64,000 nt of DNA from UBA10649 sp963749905 (GTDB taxonomy: Bacteria; Actinomycetota; Actinomycetes; S36-B12): positions 310,001 through 374,000 of the forward strand of contig CAVVOF010000006.1 in NCBI GenBank assembly GCA_963749905.1. The letters are read 5' to 3'. Below are positions 18,159-26,914 of the stretch, in pieces. Position numbers and translations under genes: made by a program. Under the pieces are notes generated by a model. It did no database searches. It was given only the letters and a program-made list of their open reading frames with translations, and was not told where the DNA came from. Position 1 is the first letter of the stretch, and the number at the start of each line of letters is the position of its first letter.

Positions 18159-18824
18159 CTACTTCGCCGCCAGGCAGCCCGGCAGGTCGAGGGCGAGCGC
18201 GAGCCGGGCCAGGTACTCGCTCCTCCGGATCTCCACGACGCCGAGAGTGGCCAGGTGGTCCGTGCGCCACTGCACGTCCAGCAGCCGGTCGTCACCGCAG
18301 TCCCGCAGCCGCTGCACCAAGGTCACTAGCGCCGCCTTGGACGCGTCGGTCACCCGATGGAACATCGACTCGCCCGCGAACAGGCCACCGATCTCGACGC
18401 CGTAGAGGCCGCCGACCAGCTCGTCCCCTTCCCAGACCTCGACCGAATGCGCCCAGCCCAGCCGATGGAGCTCGGCGTAGGTGGCCACGAAGTCCGGCGT
18501 GATCCAGGCACCGTCCTCCCGGCCCTCGGCGCACGCATGCATCACGTCCACGAATGCGGTGTCGAACGAGTAGCGGAACCGCCGCAGCGACCGACGTAGG
18601 GATCGGCTGACGTGCAGGCCGCCCAGCGGCAGCACCCCGCGGGGATCGGGCGACCACCAGGCCAGCTCACCCGAGGCCAGGTGCATCGGGAAGAGGCCGG
18701 TGGCGTAGGCCGCGAAGACCGTCGAGACCTCAAGGTCCGCGCCGACGGCGACCACGTCCATGCCGGGTTCCGCGACGGCCGGGTCGGGCAGGACCCAGCG
18801 GCACGGCTCGGGAAGCTCGGGCAT
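18159..18824 (-). CDS. aat: Leucyl/phenylalanyl-tRNA-protein transferase
   Basis: Transfers Leu or Phe from aminoacyl-tRNA to N-terminal Arg/Lys of proteins, marking them for the ClpS/ClpAP N-end rule pathway. 221 residues from ATG 18824. Family signatures: AYATGLFPM, ELAWWSPDPRGVLPL, AWITPDFVATYAELHRLGWAHSVE-type core, LVGGLYGVEIGGLFAGESMF and LLDVQW. The frame is open upstream, but that part overlaps the kinase gene. The stops of this gene and the desulfurase-like gene face each other 22 bases apart. Confidence 0.93.
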   Translation of the reverse strand: MPELPEPCRWVLPDPAVAEPGMDVVAVGADLEVSTVFAAYATGLFPMHLASGELAWWSPDPRGVLPLGGLHVSRSLRRSLRRFRYSFDTAFVDVMHACAEGREDGAWITPDFVATYAELHRLGWAHSVEVWEGDELVGGLYGVEIGGLFAGESMFHRVTDASKAALVTLVQRLRDCGDDRLLDVQWRTDHLATLGVVEIRRSEYLARLALALDLPGCLAAK

Positions 18825-18861
18825 CAGCCGCCCTCCCTCGACGTACGCGATCGGCGAGTGA

Positions 18862-19848
18862 TCAGGGGCGCGGGCACACGACGTGCGGCTCCACGTCCGC
18901 CGCCGCGTCATCCCCGTAGGCCTTGGCCATCCGCTCGAGGAAGTGTGTCCGGGCGAGCTCGTACTCCTGGGTGCCGATGGTCTCGATGACATACGTCGCC
19001 AGCAACGCACCGAGCTGCGCCGAGCGCTCGTCGCTGAGGCCCCATGCCTGCCCGCTCAGGAAGCCGGCACGGAAGGCGTCGCCCACGCCGGTGGGATCCG
19101 CCTTGCGGTCCTCCTCGGCCACGGCCACGGTGACCGGGGCCTCCCCGCGTCGCTCGACTCGGGCGCCGTCGGGACCGAGCGTCGTGACCCGCACCTCGAC
19201 CTGGCTGGTGATGTCGGTCGTCGACCACCCGGTCTTGTGCTCGATGAGCGCGGACTCGTACTCGTTCACGAACAGGAACGTGGCGCCCTCGATCAGCGGC
19301 GTGATCTCGTGGCCCTCCATGCGGGCGAGCTGCTGGGACGGGTCGGCTGCGAACGGGTAGCCGCGGAAGCGGCACTCCTCGGTGTGCCGCAGCATCGCCT
19401 CGGGGTCGTTCGCGCCGATGAGCACGACCTCGGCGCGGCCGATCCGGTCGACGACGGGGCGCAGTTCGATGTTGCGGGCCTCCGACATCGCGCCCGGGTA
19501 GAACGAGGCGATCTGGTTCTGCTCGGAGTCCGTCGTGCAGACGAAGCGAGCGGTGTGCCGGGACTCGGACACGCGGACGCCGCTGGTGTCCACGTTGTGC
19601 CGCTGCAGCCACGACTCGTAGTCGGCGAAGTCCGGGCCGACGGCCCCGACGAGCACCGGGCGCAGGCCCAGGCAGCCCATGCCGAAGGCGATGTTCGGGG
19701 CCACTCCCCCGCGACGGACCTCGAGCTCCTCGACCAGGAAGGACAGGGAGACCTTGTCCAGCTTGTCGGCGACGAGCGAGTCGGAGAACCGACCCGGGAA
19801 CGTCATGAGGTGGTCGGTAGCGATGGACCCGGTGATGATGATCGACAC
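18862..19848 (-). CDS. PfkB-family sugar/nucleoside kinase, adenosine kinase-like
   Basis: A 328-residue ribokinase-fold enzyme. N-terminal MSIIITGSIATDHLM, the substrate-lid GGVAPNIAFGMGCLGL, and the anion-hole/catalytic motif DPTGVGDAFRAGF near residue 255 are intact. By position (between ctaC and the HesB-like gene) and sequence it corresponds to the mycobacterial enzyme first annotated as a carbohydrate kinase and later shown to phosphorylate adenosine (AdoK). Adenosine salvage is the best guess, from family knowledge. aat follows it on the same strand. Confidence 0.85.
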   Translation of the reverse strand: MSIIITGSIATDHLMTFPGRFSDSLVADKLDKVSLSFLVEELEVRRGGVAPNIAFGMGCLGLRPVLVGAVGPDFADYESWLQRHNVDTSGVRVSESRHTARFVCTTDSEQNQIASFYPGAMSEARNIELRPVVDRIGRAEVVLIGANDPEAMLRHTEECRFRGYPFAADPSQQLARMEGHEITPLIEGATFLFVNEYESALIEHKTGWSTTDITSQVEVRVTTLGPDGARVERRGEAPVTVAVAEEDRKADPTGVGDAFRAGFLSGQAWGLSDERSAQLGALLATYVIETIGTQEYELARTHFLERMAKAYGDDAAADVEPHVVCPRP

Positions 19849-19884
19849 GGGTGGCGACCCTACCGCCTATCCGTGCCAGCAAAC

Positions 19885-19945
19885 GCCGAGTGGCGGGTAG
19901 TGCAGGCCCAACGCGGGGTTGGCCCTGCACTACCCGCCACTCGGC
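19885..19945. repeat. Intergenic palindrome, family C
   Basis: Two 28-base arms (19885-19912 and 19918-19945) with one mismatch and a 5-base loop; arms begin GCCGAGTGGCGGGTAGTG. It lies 11 bases after the HesB-like stop in its transcription direction and 36 bases upstream of the kinase start, so it is placed to act as a terminator. No second copy of this arm was found in the window. Confidence 0.85.
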
Positions 19946-19956
19946 AGGAGGTCAGG

Positions 19957-20304
19957 TCAGTGGAAGGAGTCGCCGCACGCGCATGAGCCGGTGGCGTTCG
20001 GGTTGTCGATCGTGAAGCCCTGCTTCTCGATGGTGTCGACGAAGTCGATGGTGGCACCGCTGAGGTACGGGGCGCTCATCCGGTCAGTGACCACGCCGAC
20101 GCCGCCGAAGTCCTTGAGCACGTCGCCGTCGAGGCTGCGATCGTCGAAGAAGAGCTGGTAGCGCAGCCCCGAGCAGCCGCCCGGCTGCACGGCTACGCGG
20201 AGGGTGAGGTCGTCGCGGCCCTCGGCCTCGAGGAGTGCCCGCACCTTGCTAGCGGCCTCGTCGGTCAGGAGGATGCCGTCGGTCGTGGTGGTCTCAGCGG
20301 ACAT
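19957..20304 (-). CDS. erpA: A-type iron-sulfur cluster insertion protein (HesB/ErpA-like)
   Basis: A 115-residue A-type carrier that delivers Fe-S clusters to apo-proteins. Cluster ligands are C44 (PGGCSG) and the paired C108 and C110 in GSCACGDSF. ATG 20304 has an AAAGG-type ribosome site 8 bases upstream; the longer open frame has none. Divergent from nadA, itself a 4Fe-4S enzyme, which makes joint function plausible though unproven. Gene order matches the HesB-like gene near ctaC in mycobacteria. Confidence 0.92.
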   Translation of the reverse strand: MSAETTTTDGILLTDEAASKVRALLEAEGRDDLTLRVAVQPGGCSGLRYQLFFDDRSLDGDVLKDFGGVGVVTDRMSAPYLSGATIDFVDTIEKQGFTIDNPNATGSCACGDSFH

Positions 20305-20429
20305 GTTTCGTGCCTTTCGTGACTTGTGGCCGGAATCGGGCCGTGCTAGCGGTCCCAATGCCGTCCCAGACTCTCATACGTCAGGCCTGCGCGCGAACCG
20401 CCACCACGCGGGATGCGACACTTCATCCC

Positions 20430-21626
20430 ATGGCGAACACGTTCACCGAACCCGAACCGACGCCCCTGGCCCTGCTGCTCATGGGCCACGGCTCCGACCC
20501 GGATACCGAGCGCGGCGTGGAGTGCCCGGGCACCCTGCCCTCGCCGTCCGATCCCGGCCTCGTCGAACGCGCCCGGGCGGCCAAGGAGGCACTGGGCGAC
20601 CGGGTCTACATCCTCGGCCACCACTACCAGCGTGACGAGGTCATCCAGTTCGCGGACGTGACCGGAGACTCGTTCAAGCTGTCCCAGCAGGCGGCCGCGC
20701 ATCCCGAGGCGGAGTTCATCGTCTTCGCCGGCGTGCACTTCATGGCCGAGAGCGCCGACATCCTCACGGCCGGACACCAGCAGGTGATCCTGCCCGACCT
20801 CGCGGCCGGCTGCTCGATGGCGGACATGGCCGAGATCCAGCAGGTGGAGGACTGCTGGGCGGTGCTCGAGGACGTCGGCATCGCCGACGTCACGGTGCCG
20901 ATCACCTACATGAACTCGTCAGCGGCCATCAAGTCCTTCACCGGTCGGCACGGCGGCTCCGTGTGCACGTCGAGCAACGCCGAGCGGAGCCTGACATGGG
21001 CGTTCGAGCAGGGCGAGAAGGTCCTGTTCCTCCCCGACCAGCACCTCGGGCGCAACACCGCTGTGCTGGACCTCGGGATGTCCCTCGACGACTGCGTCGT
21101 CTACAACCCCAACCGGCCGCGGGGTGGGCTGACGGACGAGCAGCTGCGCAACGCCCGGATGATCCTGTGGCGCGGGCACTGCTCGGTGCACGCCCGGTTC
21201 TCGGCGGACACCGTCGACGAGGTGCGCGAGCGCGTCCCTGGGGTGCAGGTCATCGTGCATCCCGAGTGCAAGCACGAGGTGGTGTCCAAGGCCGACGTCG
21301 TCGGCTCGACGGAGAAGATCATCGCGACGATCGCGGCGGCGGAGCCCGGCACCGCGTGGGCCGTCGGCACTGAGCTGAACCTGGTCAAGCGGCTGGCCGA
21401 GCAGCACCCGGACAAGGAGGTGCTCTTCCTCGACCGGACGGTCTGCTACTGCTCGACGATGAACCGGATCGACCTGCCGCACCTGGTCTTCGCGCTGGAG
21501 TCGCTCGTCAACGGCGAGGTCGTCAACCGGATCGAGGTGGACGAGGACACTGCGCGCTGGGCGAAGGTCGCACTCGACCGCATGCTGGCACTGCCCGGCG
21601 TGAGCACCGCAGCGAAGCCGGACTGA
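20430..21626 (+). CDS. nadA: Quinolinate synthase
   Basis: 4Fe-4S enzyme condensing iminoaspartate with dihydroxyacetone phosphate in de novo NAD synthesis. 398 residues from ATG 20430. Motifs: ILGHHYQRDEVIQFADVTGDS, LAAGCSMADM, RGHCSVHARF (with IVHPEC following) and the third cluster Cys region CYCSTMNRIDLPHLV. It is of the longer actinobacterial type with an N-terminal extension before ERARAAKEALGD. nadB and nadC are not adjacent. The 125 bases between erpA and nadA hold both promoters. Confidence 0.95.
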   Translation: MANTFTEPEPTPLALLLMGHGSDPDTERGVECPGTLPSPSDPGLVERARAAKEALGDRVYILGHHYQRDEVIQFADVTGDSFKLSQQAAAHPEAEFIVFAGVHFMAESADILTAGHQQVILPDLAAGCSMADMAEIQQVEDCWAVLEDVGIADVTVPITYMNSSAAIKSFTGRHGGSVCTSSNAERSLTWAFEQGEKVLFLPDQHLGRNTAVLDLGMSLDDCVVYNPNRPRGGLTDEQLRNARMILWRGHCSVHARFSADTVDEVRERVPGVQVIVHPECKHEVVSKADVVGSTEKIIATIAAAEPGTAWAVGTELNLVKRLAEQHPDKEVLFLDRTVCYCSTMNRIDLPHLVFALESLVNGEVVNRIEVDEDTARWAKVALDRMLALPGVSTAAKPD

Positions 21627-21635
21627 CGGCGCGGG

Positions 21636-24389
21636 CTACGGAGCGGCCGCCAGGCTTGTGCGGGCCAGTTCCAGCACCGCGCCGATCGTCAGGTGACGGC
21701 CGGCCTCGGCAGCCGCGACCGCCTGCGCCTCCGACAGCTGGCCACGGGCTCGGTCGATGTCCTCCAGGCCGGGCAGCTGATCCGAATACACGTTGACGAT
21801 GCCCTCCTCACGCGCGAAGACCTCCGCCGCGGCCGCGATCTGCACGGACCTCTCGGGACGGTCCTCCAAGGCCTCCGTCGCCGCGAGGCCGACGAGCGAC
21901 AGGCCGACGCCGCGCGTGCTGGCCACGTCGACATAGGCCTCGACGGCGTCCAGCAGGTGCTCCCGGGCCCGCTGGGGCTGGCCGTGACGCAGGTGGAGCC
22001 AGGCCGTCTCGTCGAGGATCCGGGCCTGTTCCGCACGATCGCCGACGGCCTCGAACGACGCGAGCGCCTCGCCGTAGAAGTCGACCGCCTCGATGAACTG
22101 GCCGCGGCCGGCGGCCAGCTGCGCGAGGCCACCCAGGGTGAGCCCTGCCCCCTCCTGGTCACCGAGTCGGCGCTGGATCCCGAGTGCGTACTCGTAGCTG
22201 GCGTGAGCTCCCTCGTGATCGCCCGCGACGGACTGCAGGATGCCGAGAATCGTGGATGCGAAGGCCTCGCTCCAGGAGAATCCCAGAGCTCGGCTCTCCT
22301 CGACGCTCTCCCGGGCAAGGGCGAGGCCGGCCTGGAGGTCGAACCCGAGCTGCCCGAGTGCTCGCAGGTGGGAGGCGATGCACCTCTCCCGGCGTGCACC
22401 CAGGTCGGTGGCGATGGCGTACGCCTCCAGCCACTCGCCGTTCGCCTGCTCGTACTGGCCGAGCACCCAGGAGGTCAGTCCCGCCGTCAGGAGTGCCCCG
22501 GCTCGGCCGACAGTGCGCGCTGCGGATCCGTCAGCGGCCAGGAATGCGGTCGCGTAGTCCCGTGCCGTGATGTTCTTGCCCCGGATGTGCCAGTGCAGCG
22601 ACAGGTCGCCGCACATCTGCAGGCCCGCCTCGGCTGCTGCCGCGTCCCCCGACCCAGACGCCGCAAGGAGGGTGTCGAGGGCCGCCACGAGGTTGCCCTC
22701 CTCCGTGATGCCGCGTTCCACCGCGCGGATCTGGCCGCCGGCCTCGGTGTCGTCGCGGATCTCCCGGCTCACGCTCGCGAAGCGATTGGCGTGGGCGAGT
22801 GCCGTGGCGGCCGCCTCTCCGGAGTCGTCCAGGCGTTCCGCTGCGTACTCGGCGATGGTCTGCAGCATGCGCAGACGCGCCTCTGGGCCGTCGATCTGCA
22901 CCAGCGCCTTGTCGACGAGGGACTCGAGATCGTCCAGGTCCCCGCCCTCAGCGTGACCGCACACGGCCAGCGCATCGCCCACCGAGCACCCACCTGCGAA
23001 GACGGCCATGCGTCGGAACATGCGCTGCTCCTGCTCCGTCAGCAGTGAGTGGCTCCAGTCGATCGCGGCTCGCAGGGTCTGCTGGCGCTCCGGTACGTCG
23101 CGTGGGCCGGCCGTGAGGATGTCCAGGGCGTGGCCGAGCCGGTCAAGCAGCTCCTCGGGCGACAGCAGCCGCAGTCGCGCAGCGGCCAGTTCCAGCGCCA
23201 ACGGAAGGCCATCCAGTCGACGACAGACGCTCGCCACCGCGTCGGCGTTCGCGGCGGTCAACTCGAAGCCACGTCGCGACACCCTCGCACGCTCGACGAA
23301 GAGCCGAACCGACGGGAAGGCGAGGAGCTCCTCCGGCGTGCCGCCCTGAGCCGGCGCCGGGAGCGCGAGAGGTGCGAGCGGAAACTCGCGCTCGGCACCG
23401 ATGTGCAGGAGGGCCCGGCTCGTTGCCACGATGCGCAGTTGCGGACACCGGTCTGCGAGCCCGGCCACGAGCGGCGCCGCCGACACCAGCTGCTCCAGGT
23501 TGTCGAGCAGCAGGACGGCCTTCTTGCTGCCGATCAGCGCGATGACGCCGTCCTCCAGGCTGCGCTCATCCGCCTCCTTGACGTCCAGCGCATCCGCCAG
23601 AGCCGGCAGGAAGTCCGCCGGTTCATCGACGTCGGAGAGATCGACGAAAGCCACGCCATCGAGGAACTCAGGAGCCAGTCGCCGGCCGAGCTCGGCCAGG
23701 AGACGCGTCTTGCCCACTCCGCCGGGGCCGGTGATCGTGACGACGCGGTGCCCTGGGACCAGCGTCTCCAGGGACTCCAGATCGGCCTCGCGGCCCACAA
23801 GTGGAGTCGTCGCCGCGGGCAGATTCGCGGGGAGGCTGGCGAACCGCTCGCCCTTCCCCTCGAGCGCCGCTGGATCGGGGACGACGATTCCTTGATCCGC
23901 CACGGCGAACAGCTCGACAGGACTTCCTACGTTCTTGAGGCGGAATCGACCGACGCTGACCACGGGCACGTCACGTCGGTTGGCGACCTGCTGCCGAGCG
24001 GCCTCGGACAGCATCACGCCGCCCGGCACGGCGAACGACTCGATTCGAGCCGCGATGTTCACCGCGTCCCCGGTGAGGCGCTCGGCATCAACGATCACGT
24101 CACCCACGTGGATCCCGATCCGCACTGACACCCCTCGGGGACCCAGGTCGCGCTGGATCGCGACGGCCGCCTGGACGGCGGCCAGGGCGCTCGGGAACAT
24201 GCTCATGCTCCCGTCGCCCAGGCGCTGCACCACCGTTCCACCGGCCGACGCGTGCTCGCGGTCCACCGCATCCCAGTAGTGATCCCGCTTCTCGAGCGCT
24301 GAGCGCTCGTCCGCCTGCATGAGAGCGGAGTAGCCGACCATGTCGGTGAACATGACGGCGACCAGCCGGCGATCCAGCCCCTCGACCAC
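21636..24389 (-). CDS. Class III nucleotide cyclase - STAND ATPase - TPR regulator
   Basis: A 917-residue multidomain regulator. Residues 1-170 form a class III cyclase: metal Asp in FTDMVGYS, second metal Asp in RLGDGSMSMF, and the transition-state Asn/Arg in VNIAARI. The substrate Lys normally 3 residues before GDG is Gln (VVQRLGDG), so nucleotide preference or activity is uncertain. Residues about 200-480 are an NB-ARC/AAA ATPase (GPGGVGKTRLL, AVLLLDNLEQL, GLPLALELAAARLRLL). The rest is TPR-like helical repeats. Such proteins are expanded in actinobacteria and some proteobacteria; the ligand is unknown. No DNA-binding domain is visible. Confidence 0.85.
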   Translation of the reverse strand: MVEGLDRRLVAVMFTDMVGYSALMQADERSALEKRDHYWDAVDREHASAGGTVVQRLGDGSMSMFPSALAAVQAAVAIQRDLGPRGVSVRIGIHVGDVIVDAERLTGDAVNIAARIESFAVPGGVMLSEAARQQVANRRDVPVVSVGRFRLKNVGSPVELFAVADQGIVVPDPAALEGKGERFASLPANLPAATTPLVGREADLESLETLVPGHRVVTITGPGGVGKTRLLAELGRRLAPEFLDGVAFVDLSDVDEPADFLPALADALDVKEADERSLEDGVIALIGSKKAVLLLDNLEQLVSAAPLVAGLADRCPQLRIVATSRALLHIGAEREFPLAPLALPAPAQGGTPEELLAFPSVRLFVERARVSRRGFELTAANADAVASVCRRLDGLPLALELAAARLRLLSPEELLDRLGHALDILTAGPRDVPERQQTLRAAIDWSHSLLTEQEQRMFRRMAVFAGGCSVGDALAVCGHAEGGDLDDLESLVDKALVQIDGPEARLRMLQTIAEYAAERLDDSGEAAATALAHANRFASVSREIRDDTEAGGQIRAVERGITEEGNLVAALDTLLAASGSGDAAAAEAGLQMCGDLSLHWHIRGKNITARDYATAFLAADGSAARTVGRAGALLTAGLTSWVLGQYEQANGEWLEAYAIATDLGARRERCIASHLRALGQLGFDLQAGLALARESVEESRALGFSWSEAFASTILGILQSVAGDHEGAHASYEYALGIQRRLGDQEGAGLTLGGLAQLAAGRGQFIEAVDFYGEALASFEAVGDRAEQARILDETAWLHLRHGQPQRAREHLLDAVEAYVDVASTRGVGLSLVGLAATEALEDRPERSVQIAAAAEVFAREEGIVNVYSDQLPGLEDIDRARGQLSEAQAVAAAEAGRHLTIGAVLELARTSLAAAP

Positions 24390-24547
24390 GGAACCCCCTC
24401 GTCGGCTTGGTTGGCACCGGGCCTACTGAGGGTAGCGTCACGCGACCCCTCCCGGTTTCCCATGCGTGAACCCGCCCGTCGCACACCGACCCCCGGGCAT
24501 CGCCGGCTGCCGAATGTCGCGATGTCAGCGCCGCCCGCTCAGCCACT

Positions 24548-24615
24548 CCCGTCTGTCTTGAGGTTGGTGGTCGCAAAACGTACGTTTTGCGACCACCAAC
24601 CTCAAGACAGACGGG
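24548..24615. repeat. Intergenic perfect palindrome, family A copy 1
   Basis: A loop-less perfect palindrome of 68 bases (34-bp arms) centred between 24581 and 24582; arms begin CCCGTCTGTCTTGAGGTTGG and the centre is AAAACGT/ACGTTTT. It lies 9 bases after the PspAB stop in transcription direction and about 160 bases before the cyclase gene. The second copy is at 50043-50106. Confidence 0.95.
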
Positions 24616-24624
24616 GAGTACGTA

Positions 24625-25198
24625 CTAGAGCCCGGGGGCTCCCCAGACGGCGAACCAGCGATTGAGGTCCTTCTCCATCGGCAGCTCGCCGGCCAGCAGG
24701 TCACGGACCCGCAGCTCCAGCACGTTGTCGCGCTGCTCGCCCTCCGGCCGCGGGCGCGAACGGGTAGAACGTGCCGCGCTTGTACAGGTACACGAGCGAC
24801 AGCGACCGGTCGTCGGGGTCGCGGAACGACAGCAGCGAGCACAGCAGCTGCGGGCCGAAGCCCGCCTCCACCAGCGAGGTGTTGACGGCGTGCACGTCGG
24901 TGACCGCTGACGGCAGATCGGGCGGATCCGTCGCCACCACCAGCCACGTGAAGCCGAAGTCGTCGACGGACGCCTCCACCGGCGGTCCGCCATCCGTGTC
25001 GAGCAGCCGCCTGACCTCGTCCACCACGTCGGCGAAGGCCCGGCCCTCCGGCGCTCGGAAGGCCACCGAGCCGCGGCCCGTCGGCTGCATGTCGAGGCTG
25101 ACCTGCAGGCTGATCGCCGCCCCCGGCAGCGCGAACAGCGCGTCGAGGTTCGGGCCGGTCGGCTTGCGCCGCCCCATCACCGCGTCGAGGAACCCCAC
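24625..25198 (-). CDS. pspAB: PspA-associated protein PspAB (frameshift in sequence)
   Basis: Actinobacterial partner of PspA and HtpX. The first frame starts GTG 25198 (MGFLDAVMGRRKP) and runs to YLYKRGTFYPFAP. Near 24753 an extra base in GCGCCCGCGG shifts to the frame ending LRVRDLLAGELPMEKDLNRWFAVWGAPGL at 24625. 574 bases less one gives 190 residues, the family size. The HtpX stop overlaps its GTG by one base. The role is inferred from association with the membrane stress system; no enzyme motif is seen. Confidence 0.85.
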
Positions 25199-26100
25199 TA
25201 CCGCTCACCCAGTTCGGCGGAGATCTTCGCCAACTGCTCCAGACGTCGCTCGAGGGGCGGATGCGTCGCCATCAGCGACTCGAAGCCGAAGCTGCGGCCC
25301 GGGGCAAGGGCCGGGGCGAACGCGAAGGCGCTCACGGACTGCATCTGCCTGAGGTCGCGGGTCGGGATGGCGCCCATGTCCCCGGTGATCTTCTGCAGGG
25401 CGCGGGCCAGCGACGTCGGCTTCCCGGTGAGCAGCGCTGCCCCGCGGTCGGCACCGAGCTCCCGGTACCGCGACAGCGCGCGGATGAGCAGGTAGGAGAC
25501 GAAGTACACGACGACGCTGACGACGGTGATCGCGAGGAACATCACCGCGGTGTTCTGGTCGCGGTTGCGTCCCATCGAGCTCCACATCACGCTGCGGGTC
25601 ATGAAGCCGGCCAGGATCGCGGTGAACGACGCGATCGTCATGACGGTCACGTCGCGATGGGCGACGTGCGAGAGCTCGTGCGCCAGCACACCCTCGAGCT
25701 CCTCGGCATCCAGTCGCTTGAGCAGGCCGGTGGTGACGACGATGACGGCGCGCGACTGGGTGCGCCCGGTGGCGAACGCGTTTGGCACGTCGCTGTCGGC
25801 GATCCCGACGCGCGGCTTGGACATGTCGGCCATCGCGCAGACGCGATCGACGATCGCATGCAGCTGCGGGGCCTGTTCCGGCGTGACCACGTGCGCCCGC
25901 ATGGACGACATGGCCAGTGAGTCCGAGAACCACCACTGCGCGAACAGCAGCGCGCCGCTGATCCCGATGACGAAGACCGCATTGAAGCCGACCGTGTACA
26001 GCACCGCGGCCAGGATGACGTAGAGCAGCCCGAGGCCGAACATGGTGCCGAACATGCGGGCGGTCAGGCCCCGATCCGTGCCGTAACGCGTACGCGCCAT
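25198..26100 (-). CDS. htpX: M48 zinc metalloprotease HtpX
   Basis: A 300-residue membrane protease with Zn motif HELSH (VLAHELSHVAHRDV) and the downstream Glu in RELGADRGAALLTG. It has four hydrophobic segments: two near the N-terminus (residues 17-55) and two around residues 150-200. HtpX degrades misfolded membrane proteins. The position between pspA and pspAB identifies the actinobacterial envelope-stress triad. The short gap to pspA (7 bases) suggests one operon pspA-htpX-pspAB. Confidence 0.94.
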   Translation of the reverse strand: MARTRYGTDRGLTARMFGTMFGLGLLYVILAAVLYTVGFNAVFVIGISGALLFAQWWFSDSLAMSSMRAHVVTPEQAPQLHAIVDRVCAMADMSKPRVGIADSDVPNAFATGRTQSRAVIVVTTGLLKRLDAEELEGVLAHELSHVAHRDVTVMTIASFTAILAGFMTRSVMWSSMGRNRDQNTAVMFLAITVVSVVVYFVSYLLIRALSRYRELGADRGAALLTGKPTSLARALQKITGDMGAIPTRDLRQMQSVSAFAFAPALAPGRSFGFESLMATHPPLERRLEQLAKISAELGER

Positions 26101-26107
26101 CGACGTC

Positions 26108-26836
26108 CTAAGACTCCAGCTCGGGCTTGGCCGGCGCCGCCGCGACCTCAGCCTTGAGCGCGGCCAGCTGGTTCTCGACGTCGGACTCGCTGGCCATCCG
26201 CTCCAGCTCGACCGTGATGTTGTCCTTGCCCATGCTCGTCACGTCGCTGAGCGCCCCGGACGCCACGAGTTCATCGATGGCGCCGGCGCGCGCCTGCATC
26301 TGCGCGGTCTTGTCCTCGGCCCGCTGGACGGCAAGGCCGACATCGCCGAGCTCGTCCGAGATGCCCGCGAACGCCTCGTTGATCTTCGTCTGGGCCTCGG
26401 CGGCCGAGTAGGTGGCCTTGATGGTCTCCTTCTTGGTGCGGAAGGTCTCGACCTTGGCCTGGAGCTGCTGCGCGGCCGCGGTCAGCTTCTCCTCCTGGTC
26501 CTGCAGCGTGGCGAGCTGGGCCTGCAGGTCGGCGATCTGCTGGTGCAGGCCGCTTCGCCGCGTCAGCGCCTCGCGGGCGAGATCCTCGCGGCCCCCGGCG
26601 AGGGCTGCGCGGGCCTGCTCCTCGAGCTTGGCCTCCTGCTGTGCGAGCCCCTGGATCTGCAGTTCGAGGCGCTTGCGGCTGGTGGCGACGTCGGCCACTC
26701 CGCGGCGCACCTTCTGCAGCAGTTCGAGCTGCTTCTCGTACGAGTAGTCGAGGGTCTCGCGGGGATCCTCGGCCCGGTCCAGCGCCTTGTTGGCCTTGGA
26801 CTTGAAGATCATCTTGAAACGCTGCCACAGACCCAT
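26108..26836 (-). CDS. pspA: Phage shock protein A-like (PspA/IM30)
   Basis: A 242-residue, mostly coiled-coil protein: amphipathic N-terminus MGLWQRFKMIFKSKANKALD, then DPRETLDYSYEKQLELLQKVRRGVADV and long E/K/Q-rich helices to about residue 190. ATG 26836 is preferred to the longer ORF because it starts exactly at the conserved membrane-binding helix and has a GAAGGGTCCCC-type upstream sequence. It is the first gene of the pspA-htpX-pspAB operon. ESCRT-III-like membrane repair function is known for the family. Confidence 0.93.
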   Translation of the reverse strand: MGLWQRFKMIFKSKANKALDRAEDPRETLDYSYEKQLELLQKVRRGVADVATSRKRLELQIQGLAQQEAKLEEQARAALAGGREDLAREALTRRSGLHQQIADLQAQLATLQDQEEKLTAAAQQLQAKVETFRTKKETIKATYSAAEAQTKINEAFAGISDELGDVGLAVQRAEDKTAQMQARAGAIDELVASGALSDVTSMGKDNITVELERMASESDVENQLAALKAEVAAAPAKPELES

Positions 26837-26914
26837 CGGGGACCCTTCCGTCGTCGGCGTGATCTCCAGCCTATGCGGAGCACCCCACGGTCGCACAGGC
26901 TAGGCTCGCCAATC

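Noticed and set aside
24548..24615. Palindromes as CRISPR repeats or IS terminal repeats
   Set aside because: They are single isolated palindromes without spacers, target-site duplications or transposase genes nearby.
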